Notes: generated by a model not told the origin, from the sequence alone. Numbered from the stretch's first letter, positions 33,189 through 43,742 are shown. The stretch: DNA of 64,000 nucleotides from Nephrocerus scutellatus (GCA_947095585.1 OX352761.1:25635777-25699776), one strand, 5' to 3'. Translations and numbers: made by a program.

Positions 33189-35148
33189 TCATCATCATAT
33201 TTGCCTCTACAATCGGGGTCCGGTCCTGCCCCTCAAAAAGTCTCTCCATCGGTCCCAATTTTGAGCTGTTCTGGTCTACACCATATTTTAAGCGTAGTGT
33301 TCCATAAATCCTATCGCAAAGGACTCTCCGAGCAGCATTCTCTTCGCTCATGAGAGCTAGGTGTCCTGCCCACCGGAGCCTACCGAGCTTAATTCTCTTC
33401 ACGATGTCGATATCGCCCTAACACCCGTAGATCTCATCATTATAGAGTCTCCAGAATCGTCCTTTCTCACATAAGGGGCCAAGAACTGTTCGTAAGACTA
33501 TTCTCTCGATCGCGGTTAAGAGGTCAGAATGCTTTTTGCTAATCACTTAAGTCTCCGATCCATATGTAAGTACTTGTATGACCATTGTCTTATACACCAG
33601 CAGCTTGGATGTTAGGGTAAAGTTCTTGGATTTGAAGAGTCTTGACAGACTATAAAGTAGTCTTTGTTGGCTTTGAGCAATCGTGCGCGTAATTCTGATT
33701 CCATGCTGTTATCGGCTGCTAATACAGTTGACAGAGCTACCGTACAGTATAAAGGATAGTTCAAATTCACGCTCCTCTATTTAAATGGACGGACCAATGT
33801 TGCATCTTCTACCCACAGTCGTGCCCACCATGTACTTTTTCTTGCTCTCATTTACGTGCAGCGCCAGATTCCGTGCCGCCTTTTCAATCTGGATGAAAGC
33901 TTCATAAGCAGCTCTTTTGGTTTCTACCAATGATGTCAATCTCGTATGCCTATGCCAGTATATGAATGGTCTTATAGAGGATTGTTACGCTACGTCAGAG
34001 TCTCTAACCACTTTCATAGGTCCATCCACTTGTAGGAGCCTGTTATAGATATTGAATGGGCTTGATAGTGATATATCTACTTGGCTTATAACATTGGTCA
34101 TGGTTAAACTACATAGTCGTGTCAGTTTATTTGGGATCCCAATTTCTCTCATGGCTTTAAAACGTTCTACTCTAGCTATGCTATCATAGGCGACTTCCAA
34201 ATCTATAAAAATATGGTGTAGTGAGACATTTTTCCATCACCTGCCTAAGGGTGTAAATCTGATCAGTGGCTGATCTGCCTGGGATGAAGCTACACTGGTA
34301 TGGACCTTTGATGACTTAAGCGTATAGGGCTGTCCTGTCTTGAAGGATAGAGGAGAAAATCTTATACGCGTTACTCAACAACGTTATACCACGATAATTG
34401 CTGCATCTCTTTTCTTATGTATGGGGTACAGGATGCCGCTTCGCCAGTCTTCTGGCATGGCTTCTTCCTCCCGTACTTTCATGAATTGCTTGGTGTATTG
34501 TGGAACTTCCTGTTTTAATCAGCTCCGTTGGGATAACGTCTAATCCCGGGGGCTTATTATTTTTGAGCAGATTCATCGATCAGCTAACTTCGTCTATGCA
34601 TGTTGGCGGGAGCATAGTGTGATCTTCGGTCATTGGTGGAGCCTTAAATTCCTCAGTTAGATGGCCATTTAGCAAATCATGAAAGTGCTCTTCCCATCGC
34701 TCTAAGATGCCTTTGAGATCGGCGATCAGATTACCCACTTTTTCTTTGCAGTATGTGCAACGTGGAGTATATTGCTTCATACCGCGGACTCTTTGGTAGA
34801 ACTTCCGCGCCTGGTGCGGTCCTTGCTCTCTGTACTGTTCCAGTTCACGGACGAGATTCTTCTCCCAGGCTGCTTTCTTTCGCCGGTGAACTGTTTTTTC
34901 ATATCTTCTGAGCTCTTTATATTCATCTTCGCATGCCCGCATTCTATGAGATTGTTTCATTGCTCAGTACGCAACATTCTTACGTTCAGTCGCTAGCTTA
35001 CATTCGACAGAGTAATCAGTCGTTCCGATCTCTACGACTACTGCCTAAGATGGAGTCAGCAGTACTAATGACAGTTTTCTTAAGGCTGATGTCCATTTCT
35101 ATTCTACGCCCAACATATCAGCCCCAGGACTTACTCCCCCTGCATTCA
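33189..35148 (-). mobile_element. RTE-clade LINE, copy F (5'-truncated)
   Basis: Minus-strand copy from its ATG-repeat tail (ATCATCATCATATTTGCCTC) to the linker at ~35148 (CCCCAGGACTTACTCCCCCT). RT fingers, palm and thumb are present. The YADD box reads YAYE, so the catalytic pair is lost. The endonuclease is absent. Confidence 0.85.
33985..34200 (-). pseudogene. RTE reverse transcriptase palm fragment (copy F)
   Basis: Contains the altered motif A end (EVAYDSIARVERFKAMREIG), PNKLTRLCSLTMTN and a damaged LRQGD region (LLQVDG). The linker-and-fingers frame lies at 34580-34960 and the C-terminal block at 33016-33402. Broken by several frameshifts. Confidence 0.8.
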
Positions 35149-35194
35149 AAATGTAATCTTGCAATACCAAACATCTCATACAAAAATTAGGCCG

Positions 35195-35740
35195 TTTCAA
35201 AAAATGTCTTTGGTCAGAACGCGAAAATGGCAGAGTCATGTTTAAATTTAGTAAGGACGTCAAGTAAGTCATGACAATCCCAGACTTTAATCTTAGCCTC
35301 AAGCTGCGATTCCTGCTCACTGGCCATGGCAGCTTTAATGTTCTTTGAATTTGAATTCTTGCATCAAAGAGGCCTCAGTGAGACGAAAAGTTGCACTTGC
35401 GGATCCCCCAGAGAGGACTGGTTGCATCTCTTATGTAACTGTCCAATCTACTCGGACTTGAGAGACTTGAATTAGCTTAAGAAACAACAGATATGTTCTT
35501 GAATCTGTCTTAAGCTCCAGAGAAAATTTTGAATGAAATTGTTCGCCAGGAATGCATTGAATCGACGTACCAGCAGGCAGTTTGTTGTCGCAGCGCCATT
35601 TGACTGATTAAAACAGTCAGATAAAGTCAGATCCACGAAAGGAGTTATACCGTTCCGGCTATTGAGGTTGGCCCCCTTGTGAGAGCATCGTGGTGGCTGT
35701 GGTTGACACTCAAATGCGGGTAAAGTTAGTAAGTAAGTAA
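35195..35740 (+). pseudogene. C-terminal zinc knuckle of an R1-type LINE
   Basis: Plus-strand translation near 35285-35475 gives LRFLLTGHGSFN, HQRGLSETKSCTCGSPREDW and LHLLCNCPIYSDLRDL: the Cys-Cys-His-Cys knuckle that ends R1-clade proteins. About 200 bases of 3' UTR-like sequence follow to a (TAAG)n run at about 35728-35740, a plausible 3' tail. RT is absent, so this is a 5'-truncated fragment. Confidence 0.7.
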
Positions 35741-36197
35741 GCTAAGAGTGCTGTCGTCAGCGAAAGAATGAATTGGATTAGAAGTCGCGAATAGATGATC
35801 ATTAATGAAATGAGAAAGTGCGTCGGAGACTAAACAGAGACTTGGGGCACCGGCATTTATGTGGTTAGCATTGGATTTGAAACCGTCCAATACAACCTGG
35901 ATTTAACGGCCAGAAAGGTAGTTACTAGTCCAATTAAGTAGGGCCTTATCAATTCCATAGGCATTCATTTTCGACAAAAGAGCTTGATGCCAGTCAAAAT
36001 GCATTGAAAATATCGAGTGCAACAACTTTGCTTTTACCAAATTTGTGAATAGACTGTTCCCACTTTTCAATGAGATAAACCATCAGGTCACCTGTAGAAG
36101 GTTTCCTACGAAAACCGTACTGCTGGTCGGTAAGGATTTCACGTGATTCATGGTATTGCATAAGCTTACGATTGATCAGCGTTTCCATCTCGATCCA
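35741..36197 (-). pseudogene. CR1/jockey-like LINE RT fragment
   Basis: The minus strand carries the fingers and palm: METLINRKLMQYHESREIL, DQQYGFRRKPSTGDL, KSKVVALDIFNAF (motif A), then a motif B relic (AGAPSLCLVSDALSH) and SFADDSTL near 35750. Same family as the LINE at 14017. Joined at 36197 to an RTE-like endonuclease fragment within one frame (35994-36356). Confidence 0.72.
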
Positions 36198-36938
36198 GCT
36201 CGATCCTCGCTGCTGCTGAGGTATATATTTAATACAAGCTTTAAGTAGCTTACGATCTTCAATCCGCCTCCAGGTATATTCGGTTAGCCACATGCTGTGC
36301 CTTGCCTGGCTTCTACCAACAATACTTTCCGCTCCAGATGTGAAATTTTTTTTCACAAACTTCCAATGTTCTTGTATGGTTGTCGGCAGTGATGTCGCTG
36401 CTGATGGCGTACTGAGGGGATCTTTAGCCGGTCGGTGTTAGGCACCTAGGCATTCGGATTATATTGCGGATGGTGTACTGAGGGGATCTTAAGCCGGTCG
36501 GTGTTAGGCACCTAGGCATTCTGATGATATTGCGGATTCTTTGAACTGATGCAGTACGTAACTGAACAGTAGCTACCATAAGGTGATGATCCCATATCAT
36601 ACCCATGTCGGCTCCTCGTCTGCTTCGGACGTCTAAAATACAGCTCCTAAAAAGTCGGCTGATCGCCACATGGTCGATTTGGTTGGATGAAGATTGCCTG
36701 TAAGTTGACACCCAGTTGACTTTGTGGCAGGTCTTATGCTCAAAGATGGTGCCTCCTATGACAAGGTGGTTGATGTTGCAGACGCGCCGTACTCTAGTCC
36801 GAAATCTGGCCGATAAGATCCTATCACCATGTGGTTGCCAGGAAATAGGGCCTTTGCGTGATGTTTACGTTAGCAGCAGACCCACTCCAGATTCACGGGG
36901 ACTGCCGGAGGGTTTGCCGGAGTAGAGTAGAGTAGTAG
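36198..36938 (-). pseudogene. RTE-like endonuclease fragment, second family, with 66-bp duplication
   Basis: Minus-strand sequence shows RRVCNINHLVIGG and KVNWVSTYRQ (~36700-36780), then NQIDHVAISRLFRSCILDVR and DHHLMVATVQLR, the C-terminal half of an AP-like endonuclease; the SDHH motif reads WDHH. A 66-bp segment is duplicated in tandem and in frame (22 residues starting IRNIIRMPRCLTPTG), at about 36405-36535. A linker region (KKNFTSGAESIVG) follows. Distinct from the main RTE family in the window. Confidence 0.72.
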
Positions 36939-38205
36939 TCGTTGAATTTGCATACCAAAATATGCTCAGCTTTTGACGACTTATATTAGCAAGTAACTCT
37001 TTCGGTTTTTTTTAATTCCCTATTGGTATGCAAAGGACACTTGGATGTTTAATTTTCACGGAAAGTATACCAGTGTATTTTAATCCCCTAGAAGCCCAGT
37101 TCACGGAAAAGAGAAATCGATGAAAAGAAATTGTCAAAAAAACACGTACTCCCGCTTTACAATTAGAGGTAAAGCGTCAGCGTATTACGAAATTTCACGC
37201 TACTTCCTAAACTAAGCTGCTTGTAAGTGGGTGGAATGTTTGCTTTTTACCCTTGATATTGTGCAAACCTAATAATCTAATCTAGTAGCACCAAACCAAA
37301 CCTTGTAACTCTTTCTGATCAGTTTTCTTCGTATAAACTGCTTTCAGATATGGCTCCCATAATACGGCACCATTGCTTCATCTATACAGCGCATTTCTTC
37401 AAATAGAGCCATTTCCAAGAAGTTTCGATCTAATAAATCATGTAGTGGCCTCATTTTCAGAAAACTTATCACCTGCAAGCTGTATCAAGTGATTATCGCA
37501 ACAATGAATATGTGCCATTATAAATGTAAATCGATCCCTGAAAATAGCATTGTAGGCAAAACGAAAATCCGATGATGTCTCCCAATACGTATATCTTCGT
37601 GGTACAATTTATGTCCACTGTAAAGCAATATCCCAATGAAACATTTCATTTCGCTCGATGTCACGTTGCCCAATATATTCTTTTGATTAGCGAATAGGGT
37701 CATTTCATCAAAGACAGCAGCAAAGTAGTATAACGGCGATTGCAGGTTTTTTGGTCCATGTACGTGTTGCCATTTTGGAAATTCACGCGGAATGTGGAGG
37801 TTTATCCAAATGTATTTTTAATTTTTTTCAACATTTGATACGACAGTTGTATTGGAAGAAATGCCAGCTAATGGGCCGGTTATAAATGTCGGTTGCTCTA
37901 CCTCTTGTTCATATTTTTCCTACATAGTTCGCTGTCTTTTGGCCAGTTGAGACGATAACAAGTTGTCTTCATTCTCACTGTCTGGGCCGCAAGATGCAAT
38001 GTGGTCATACACAACTACAGACGGTGCACTTAATTGTGAGCCTGGTAGATTATGTAAGGTTACAAAGTCATCCTCACCAGAGTCTTCATCGGTGACATCA
38101 GCATTTGCATTTTCAGGTGGCAAAATAGTTACTAGGCAATGGCTCGTTATCATCTCTTTCCAATTCGTCCAGTACATTGTTGAGATGCAATTGTTCACTA
38201 AATAG
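36939..38205 (-). pseudogene. piggyBac-like transposase relic
   Basis: Minus-strand frames in order: acidic N-terminus (ADVTDEDSGEDDFVTLHNLP, ~38030-38110), FPKWQHV, KNILGNVTSSEMKCFIGILL (~37610-37690), CIDEAMVPYYG carrying the first catalytic Asp (~37375-37410), FIRRKLIRKSYKVW, VFFDNFFSS carrying the second catalytic Asp (~37110-37140), and FREN..SKCPL..NRELKKTERV (~36985-37060). This is the order of piggyBac DDD transposases, which cut and paste at TTAA. Several frameshifts are present, and the C-terminal third with the last Asp and Cys-rich domain is missing where RTE-like sequence starts at 36938. No terminal repeats were found. Confidence 0.8.
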
Positions 38206-38239
38206 TGGCCTACTAAATGAATCGATGTTCATGTATAGA

Positions 38240-38827
38240 AAAACATTACACAAAACATTTTATATGAAGTGTTAACTTGTTACGCGTTAACAAAAGCGGT
38301 AACAAATAGGGATTGACCTTTCACACGACCTAGAGAGCTGAAATTTTATGAGCCGCTATATTGTTATAGTGCAACCCCCTTTTGCCAATATAATATAGAA
38401 ATACTTTGTATTGCCAAACAAAGCATTTCTATAATCCGCTTGTCCATTTCTTCATAATAATGATAAAGAATTCCTTCGCCCTTAAAAATTGGGCAATAGT
38501 GAAAAAATGAATACTTAAAGCCAACCAATACTGTTTCACAACAGTACAACAATGTAAAGAAGGCCATAACGCTCATTACAAAATGTGTTTCGGCATAGCA
38601 GAGTTTCGTGTTGATCCAATGATATACATTGTTGCGACAATATCAGAAACTCTTCTATTGTGAAATAACACTCAAGTACTTCGTCGACACAATTATTAGT
38701 ATGCAATAAAATTCTGCGTTAACGCAACAATATGCATACATTGTTGCGACAACGCAAGACACAGCATAAAAACAAATGGACAAGCGCTGTCCAAACAAAC
38801 GTTGCACTACTTACGCACCCCCGCCTC
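38240..38827. other. unassigned sequence with repeated TTGTTGCGACAA motifs
   Basis: ATACATTGTTGCGACAA occurs twice, at about 38625 and 38736, with a related GTTAACGCAACAATATGCAT between. It lies between the piggyBac relic and a Harbinger-like piece. Could be terminal or subterminal repeats of a DNA transposon; not resolved. Confidence 0.35.
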
Positions 38828-38935
38828 CAACAATTTCCTGAAAAATTTAAAGAGTATTATCGTATGAACAGTGAAACATTTTAATATATCTTGGAAGCGA
38901 TTCCACAAACACTGGTTTCCGCGCACAACCTCAAT
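38828..38935 (+). pseudogene. possible PIF/Harbinger transposase N-terminal fragment
   Basis: Reads FPEKFKEYYRMNSETF, a stop, then YILEAIPQTL. This resembles the F..F..YYRMS...F..LL..I.P segment near the N-terminus of Harbinger nucleases. Only about 30 residues, so the assignment is tentative. A GCGTCGC-rich block without a frame follows (38995-39200). Confidence 0.35.
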
Positions 38936-38994
38936 AAATTTGTCCATAACGAACGAGCGATTCGCTAAACTGATTCAAAATATTTTGATTGCAG

Positions 38995-39220
38995 TTTTTC
39001 GTCGCACGCAGTCGCTTGCAGTCGCTCATTTCGCTTTTCGCCAAAACGCTGCGCCATAAACACCTCCATATGTACGCATGTAATTGATCGCTAGCAGCGA
39101 ATCGCATCGCGTCGCGTGACGCGAATACGCTTCGCCATAAACACAGCCATTAATTGCTGACGAAAATCCAATGCCGATTGCGTCGATCAAAACTATTCTG
39201 ATCGATTCTAGCTGCATGGA
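38995..39220. repeat. TCGC/GCGA-rich block with repeated GCCATAAACAC
   Basis: Short GC-rich words (GTCGCTTGCAGTCGCTC, GCGTCGCGTGACGCGAAT) and GCCATAAACACC/GCCATAAACACA at 39053 and 39132. It contrasts with AT-rich DNA on both sides. May belong to the adjacent Harbinger-like piece. Confidence 0.4.
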
Positions 39221-39640
39221 AATCAGTATATGTATAAGACTATAGATTGTACCAGTAGTTTAAGTTGCTTTCTGGCAGCCTACCCAAGAGGGTAAAAGTC
39301 TATTTTCAAGTGTTTAAAAGTTTTTCATTTATTTAGAAAGTTTATTTTCTACCTACCACCTTGATTAAATAAAAGTCTTCAAAATTTCATTATAAATAGT
39401 ATTTAATTTAATTTGTATTTGTATTTATTTATTGAATTTATAAGCATTTTAAAACGAAGTGTCTTATTTATAATACTTATAATGTATGGATTTAAATTAA
39501 AATTTAATTGAAATTTCAAAGAGAGTAAGAAAAAAAAAATATTTTAATTGAAATATTATTTTATAGAAGTTATTGAAGTTATTATACATTATGTAAAAAT
39601 ATTGAATTTTTCAGTGATAATCAATGTTTTAGAAATATTT

Positions 39641-40126
39641 TCAGCATTTATATAGGTTTTTTAAAGAGTTTTCAAAGGAAATATAGCTGTTCAGACCCCT
39701 CAAGTTCGCCGGCAGGGAGTTCCAGAGGCCAACAGCATGTACAAAAAACTGATTCTTAGAGTTTCTATATCTAAAGGTTGGGACAATTAGAATATTACTT
39801 CTTTGTGATACTGGGAAAATTAGTTTCTCGAAAAGATAATTAGGAGATCTAGTTTGTATGAGTTTAAAAAGAAACGTTAAACTTAGAAAATCTATATACC
39901 TGTTTAGAGGCATATTAAAAACACTACCTGCTTGTACCGAAACATGATCGAAGCGACGTAATCCATAAATAAAGCGAACAATGTTATTGAACACTACTTG
40001 GAACTTGCGCTTGTTTGCATTATCCAAACAGCAAAAAATAGGACTTCCGTAGAAAAGGGTTGGCAGAACAAGAGTTTTGGCTATTATATATGTATGCAAG
40101 ACTGCAAGACTGCAAGACTCTTGCAT
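39641..40126 (-). pseudogene. CR1-type LINE, C-terminal part
   Basis: A 161-codon minus-strand frame with LVLPTLFYGSPIFCCLDNAN, KRKFQVVFNNIVRFIYGLRR, LNRYIDFLSLTFLFKLIQTR and the terminal VHAVGLWNSLPANLRGLNSY. It is the post-RT thumb and C-terminus of the LINE whose RT and endonuclease lie at 41010-43020. Its upstream edge has three CAAGACTG repeats (40095-40115), and about 0.7 kb of other sequence separates the two halves. Confidence 0.75.
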
Positions 40127-40564
40127 TTAAAGTTATGTAATTTCTCTGTTGATATTTATTTTTAAAACCTACATATGTCGTATGTTTTTTTTGTATACGA
40201 GTAGGTACATATATAATACTACCAAAATTAAAAACCCAGACAGAAGATCTTTAGCGAGTCTGTTGTGTCTGGCTGTAGTATTTACAGGCATATGTATGGA
40301 TGTTCATATACACATAGATTTAGATTGCTATTTCCTCATAGTTTTATATTTTGGGGTTTTTCTTGTTATAGGTTTTTTCATGCTAGACAAGTTATATAAA
40401 AAAAGACGTCAACAAAGACGTGTATGTCATGGCATCAGTTGCAAATAGAAATGTTGAAATTGACTGAGTTCTTTTGACAGAATAAGTCTAGACTTTCTTG
40501 AACAAATTTTTTTCGAATTAACCGCTAAGCTTTAATGTTAAGAGTTTTGTGTGTATATGTATAT

Positions 40565-40750
40565 AGGGTGTCCCCTTATTCGTGCACATTAATTTGGGTA
40601 ATGATTCTTGGGTATATTCTAAGAAAAAAATCCTTCTACAGTAAGGGTCTATTTCCAATGTTGACATCATTTATGGGGGATTTAAGAAAAAGCTTACTTT
40701 GCCTGTACCAGTTTTCTGCCCCATGCTTATTTTTGATTTTGACGTTATGC
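40565..40750 (+). repeat. dispersed repeat 'AGGGTGTCCCC', short copy
   Basis: AGGGTGTCCCC, GATTCTTGGGTATATTCTAA, TCTACAGTAA and ATGTTGACATCATTTAT are shared with 46826-47180. This copy lacks about 150 bases present in the other. It lies between the two halves of the LINE and may be an insertion that split it. Type unknown; a non-autonomous DNA element is possible. Confidence 0.65.
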
Positions 40751-40826
40751 TAGAACAAAAATATGTACATACATACAACCATTTATACATACTTATATAG
40801 TTATTATTCAAAAAATACTTTATTTT

Positions 40827-40987
40827 GCAAGACCGCAAGACCGCAAGACCAAGACCAAGACTCAGGCTGCAAGACCAAGACCAAGACCAAGACTAATAGC
40901 ACGAATGCAAGACCAAGACCAAGACTCGACTTGCAAGACCAAGACCAAGACCAAGACCGAGATGAAATGGTCTTGGTCTTGCGTTTG
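40827..40987. repeat. (CAAGAC)n hexanucleotide-like array
   Basis: Degenerate repeats of CAAGAC/CAAGACC over about 160 bases. An inverted piece (TCTTGGTCTTGCG) at 40971-40983 can fold back on the array. A LINE reading frame runs through it on the minus strand as Ser-Trp repeats, which is not original LINE protein. Confidence 0.85.
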
Positions 40988-41553
40988 CTCATCACTAAGC
41001 GTGAACAAGAGTGGTCCCAATATTGATCCCTGGGGCACACCAGTAGCGGAGGGGAGAAAATCAAATCAGAAATGCAATTCGCATAAACTGCTTGAGTTCT
41101 GTGGCTAAGGTACTGTCCAAGTAGCGTTAAAGCTGAGTTTTCGAAAAAGAAATAATTCTTAAGCTTTTTCAAAAGTATATTATGCGAGACAGACAGAGTT
41201 GTAACTAAATTATTATCAATTTGCTGCCGTATGTCATCAGTTATTTTAAGAAGCGCAGTTGTGCAGCTGTGTTTTGGTCTGAAACCAGATTGCGTCGGTG
41301 TTATCAGGCTATGGGTTTCCAAAAACGTCATAATTTGTCGACTCATAATTTTTTCAAATGCTTTGGAGATGAAAGGTAGGATGGAAATTGGTCGGTATTC
41401 TTTTTGTTGCTTGCTTGACTTCTTCAGAATTGGAATTATTTTTGAAGCTTTCCATAATTTTGGATAACAAGACTTTGTTAGGATGGTATTAAAAATGTGT
41501 GTCAGGAAAGGAGATAGAAAGATGAGAATAATTTTAACAAACTTAGGATGCAT
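40988..41553 (-). pseudogene. CR1-type RT fingers with palm motif A deleted
   Basis: The frame reads ILTKSCYPKLWKASKIIPIL, EYRPISILPFISKAFEKIMS, PTQSGFRPKHSCTTALLKIT and then KLKNYFFFENSALTLLGQYL. The LDFSKAFD-type motif A segment is missing. Motif B (GVPQGSILGPLL expected) is altered to VCPRDQYWDHS by a frameshift near 41020. The repeat-coded tail at 40804-40987 is not LINE protein. Confidence 0.8.
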
Positions 41554-41716
41554 ATTGTCTAATCCAATAGCTTCCGATTTTATGTCTTTTACAGCTTTGT
41601 ATACCTCTACTTCTAAAACTCTTTTAAAACTGAAACTTGAAAGAAACTCATCAGTTCCGTTAAAAATTCTGTCAAGCTCTGCACCAGCATTTGTGTCTGA
41701 GACAGAATTTACAAAC

Positions 41717-42067
41717 TTATTTATTTACATCACAATTATCTTCAGCATTCTTTTTTTGCCTTGCAATACCAAAAGATTTGATATTTTTCCACAGTTTTTT
41801 GGAAGACAGATTATTAAATTTTGAAGCAAAAAATCTCCGTTTGGAATTTCTTATTTCAACATTTACTGCATTTCTTAAATTTTTATACTGGTGTAACATT
41901 TGTGGTAGTCTGAATCTTTTCCAGCGTCTATAAGCTGTATTTCTTCTTATGATAAGGTTATCAATTTCGCTAGTGTACCATCCTAAATCAGGGTTTTGAA
42001 TTCTTATAGTTTTAATAGGTACAAAAGTTTCAAACAGATGATTAATTGTATTTGTAAAAAATTGCAC
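41717..42067 (-). pseudogene. CR1-type LINE linker between endonuclease and RT
   Basis: A 116-codon frame with NPDLGWYTSEIDNLIIRRNT, AYRRWKRFRLPQMLHQYKNL and NSKRRFFASKFNN: the basic helical linker (W....I......R...Y..W) typical between endonuclease and RT in CR1 and jockey elements. Confidence 0.8.
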
Positions 42068-42720
42068 TTGCTCATCAACGTCAGAGAGATGATATATATT
42101 TTCAAGATTAGAGCTATAAATAGTGATTGCATATCTATGGAGTTAAAATTTCGAAACGAAATGTTTTCCATTGCAACACTCGCATTAATTCGAATATTAT
42201 AGAAAACGACAATTAAATCGTGCTTGGAAAAGCCGGGAACATCAAGTTGCCCATAAAAGTTGACAAGATCAGGTTGGTTGACCAAGAAAACATCAAGCAG
42301 AGTAGAGCTAGAAGATGTAAAATGTGTAGGGGTATCACTATTAGCAGGAAACAAGTCGAGTGATAGGAGACTATCTCTGAAATGTTTAATTCTATTATTT
42401 TGAATATCTAACAGGTCAATGTTTAGGTCTCCCCCGATAAGAATGTGGTTATAGTCAGATGTTAATTCTTCTAGAACATCTGTGATGGTGTTTGACACAG
42501 TTATATGGGGAGGTTTGTAGATTACACCAGCCAACAGTTTTTCAGTTCCACAAGCAACTTCTATAAAAAGGTATTGTATTTCATTACTACTGTCATCACT
42601 CTTAATAAACTTGCTTTTTAAACTTTTTTTTATGAAAATAGCTACACCTCCACCCCTGGAAACTACACGATCAGAACGAAATACATTATATTTAGTTACC
42701 CGTGATCAAAACAGCGCTAT
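42004..42720 (-). pseudogene. CR1-type LINE endonuclease
   Basis: AP-endonuclease-like domain of the LINE. It shows GGGVAIFIKKSL (~42635), AGVIYKPPH (~42510), HILIGGDLNIDLL (~42420), STLLDVFLVNQPDL (~42290) and FSKHDLIVVF (~42210) with the catalytic His-Asp pair. The N-terminal portion (SICHINSQSLLKHLDEFKSI, ~42850) lies in the frame at 42721-43020, ended by a stop after WLTEQV. The domain would nick target DNA to prime reverse transcription. Confidence 0.82.
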
Positions 42721-43020
42721 CTATACCTGTTCAGTCAACCATGTTTCTGACACACAGATGATGTCCATAGCTTTATCATTAAAAATGCTTTTGAATTCGT
42801 CCAAATGTTTCAGCAAACTTTGAGAATTTATATGACAAATAGATAATCCATCGTATCTATTTCGGAAAACGTTTAACATCGTCCTAGTTTTGTTCAATCT
42901 TGTTGATTCTTTTAATTCTGTACCTTTGATATTCTGCATCTGACGCATGTCGCGCGTCGTGCATGGCTCGTGTAATGCATGGAAAAGTGGAACTGGTATA
43001 TATCGGCTTCTTCTAGTCAT

Positions 43021-43330
43021 AATTTGATGAGATTTGTTTTAAAACAATTGGTTAGCGCGTGTTATATATGAAAATCGATTCTTAAGAAGTAAACTTCGGT
43101 CGCGCGTCGAAACTGGCATGCACCTTTTTTTCAAGACGCGCGACACGCATCACAAATTACACTATCACAAGCCCATCGCTTAAATATTATTTTAAAAAAG
43201 CTAATTAAATTCTGACCGGTAGAAGCCGAGATATACGAGTATAGACAAACTGACACACGCTCACTGAAAAATGTTTCCTGTCCTCTGATTATTAGCTTCG
43301 TCTTTACGCTCGCAATCATAATATTCTAAT
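43021..43330. repeat. imperfect foldback repeat including a DD41D empty site
   Basis: The left part (TTGATGAGATTTGTTTTAAA, ACAATTGGTTAGCGCG) is an inverted match to 7688-7726, while the right part (CACAAATTACACTATC to AAATTCTGACCGG) is a direct match to the same stretch. The two halves thus form an inverted repeat. At 43220-43221 the TA in GACCGGTAGAAGCCGAGATA corresponds to the TA where DD41D copy 2 inserted. It abuts the LINE start at 43020 and could also be that LINE's 5' UTR. Confidence 0.6.
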
Positions 43331-43647
43331 TAATAAAACGTATTGTTATTTTATTTTATTTAAACGATAAAAATTATTGTTTTAAATTAACTGGTAGAGA
43401 GCCTCAAAATCCCTTTTTTAACCTGTACGGTCCTAGCCAATATTACACTATTCACTTGCAGGGAGTTTAACTTGATATGCAATCTCTAAATAAAGAAATT
43501 GGCAACCACTACCCCAAATATTCAGAAGGCGATTTCTGCCTTATTTTTCTGGAAATTGAAAAAGCTTGTGAGTTATTGAATATTGACCTGTTATTTCCTG
43601 CATATAGTGGTGAAGCAAATGACATACAAGTTACATCAACTATCGGT

Positions 43648-43742
43648 GTCTATGGTGTAGTGGTTAGAGACAGTTGCCTTCCACTTGGAAGAAATCGATT
43701 TCTATTCCCTGCTCGTTAAAAAAACACACGAATTTATCTCAC
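43648..43742 (+). repeat. tRNA-derived SINE, family 2, copy 3 (head only)
   Basis: TGGTGTAGTGGTTAGAGACA (A box) and GAAATCGATTTCTATTCC (weak B box), followed by GCTCGTTAAAAAAACACACG and AATTTATCTCACC, matching the start of the body of copy 1. The sequence then runs into RTE copy H. Confidence 0.65.

Larger units (their letters stand above)
40988..43020 (-). mobile_element. CR1-type LINE, endonuclease and RT part
   Basis: Near-complete 5' part of a LINE on the minus strand. The first frame starts with ATG at 43020, then endonuclease, linker and RT up to motif B (~41010), where the CAAGAC array begins. With 39641-40126 it forms one element interrupted by about 0.9 kb. Within the RT the motif A segment is deleted: QIDNNLVTTLS joins directly to VSHNILLKKL near 41195. 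Not active. Confidence 0.82.

Noticed and set aside
36716..36925. 69-codon plus-strand frame
   Set aside because: It is antisense to the RTE-like endonuclease fragment.
40804..41026. Ser-Trp-repeat protein in the CAAGAC array
   Set aside because: It is only translation of the hexanucleotide repeat; frames are open in several directions.
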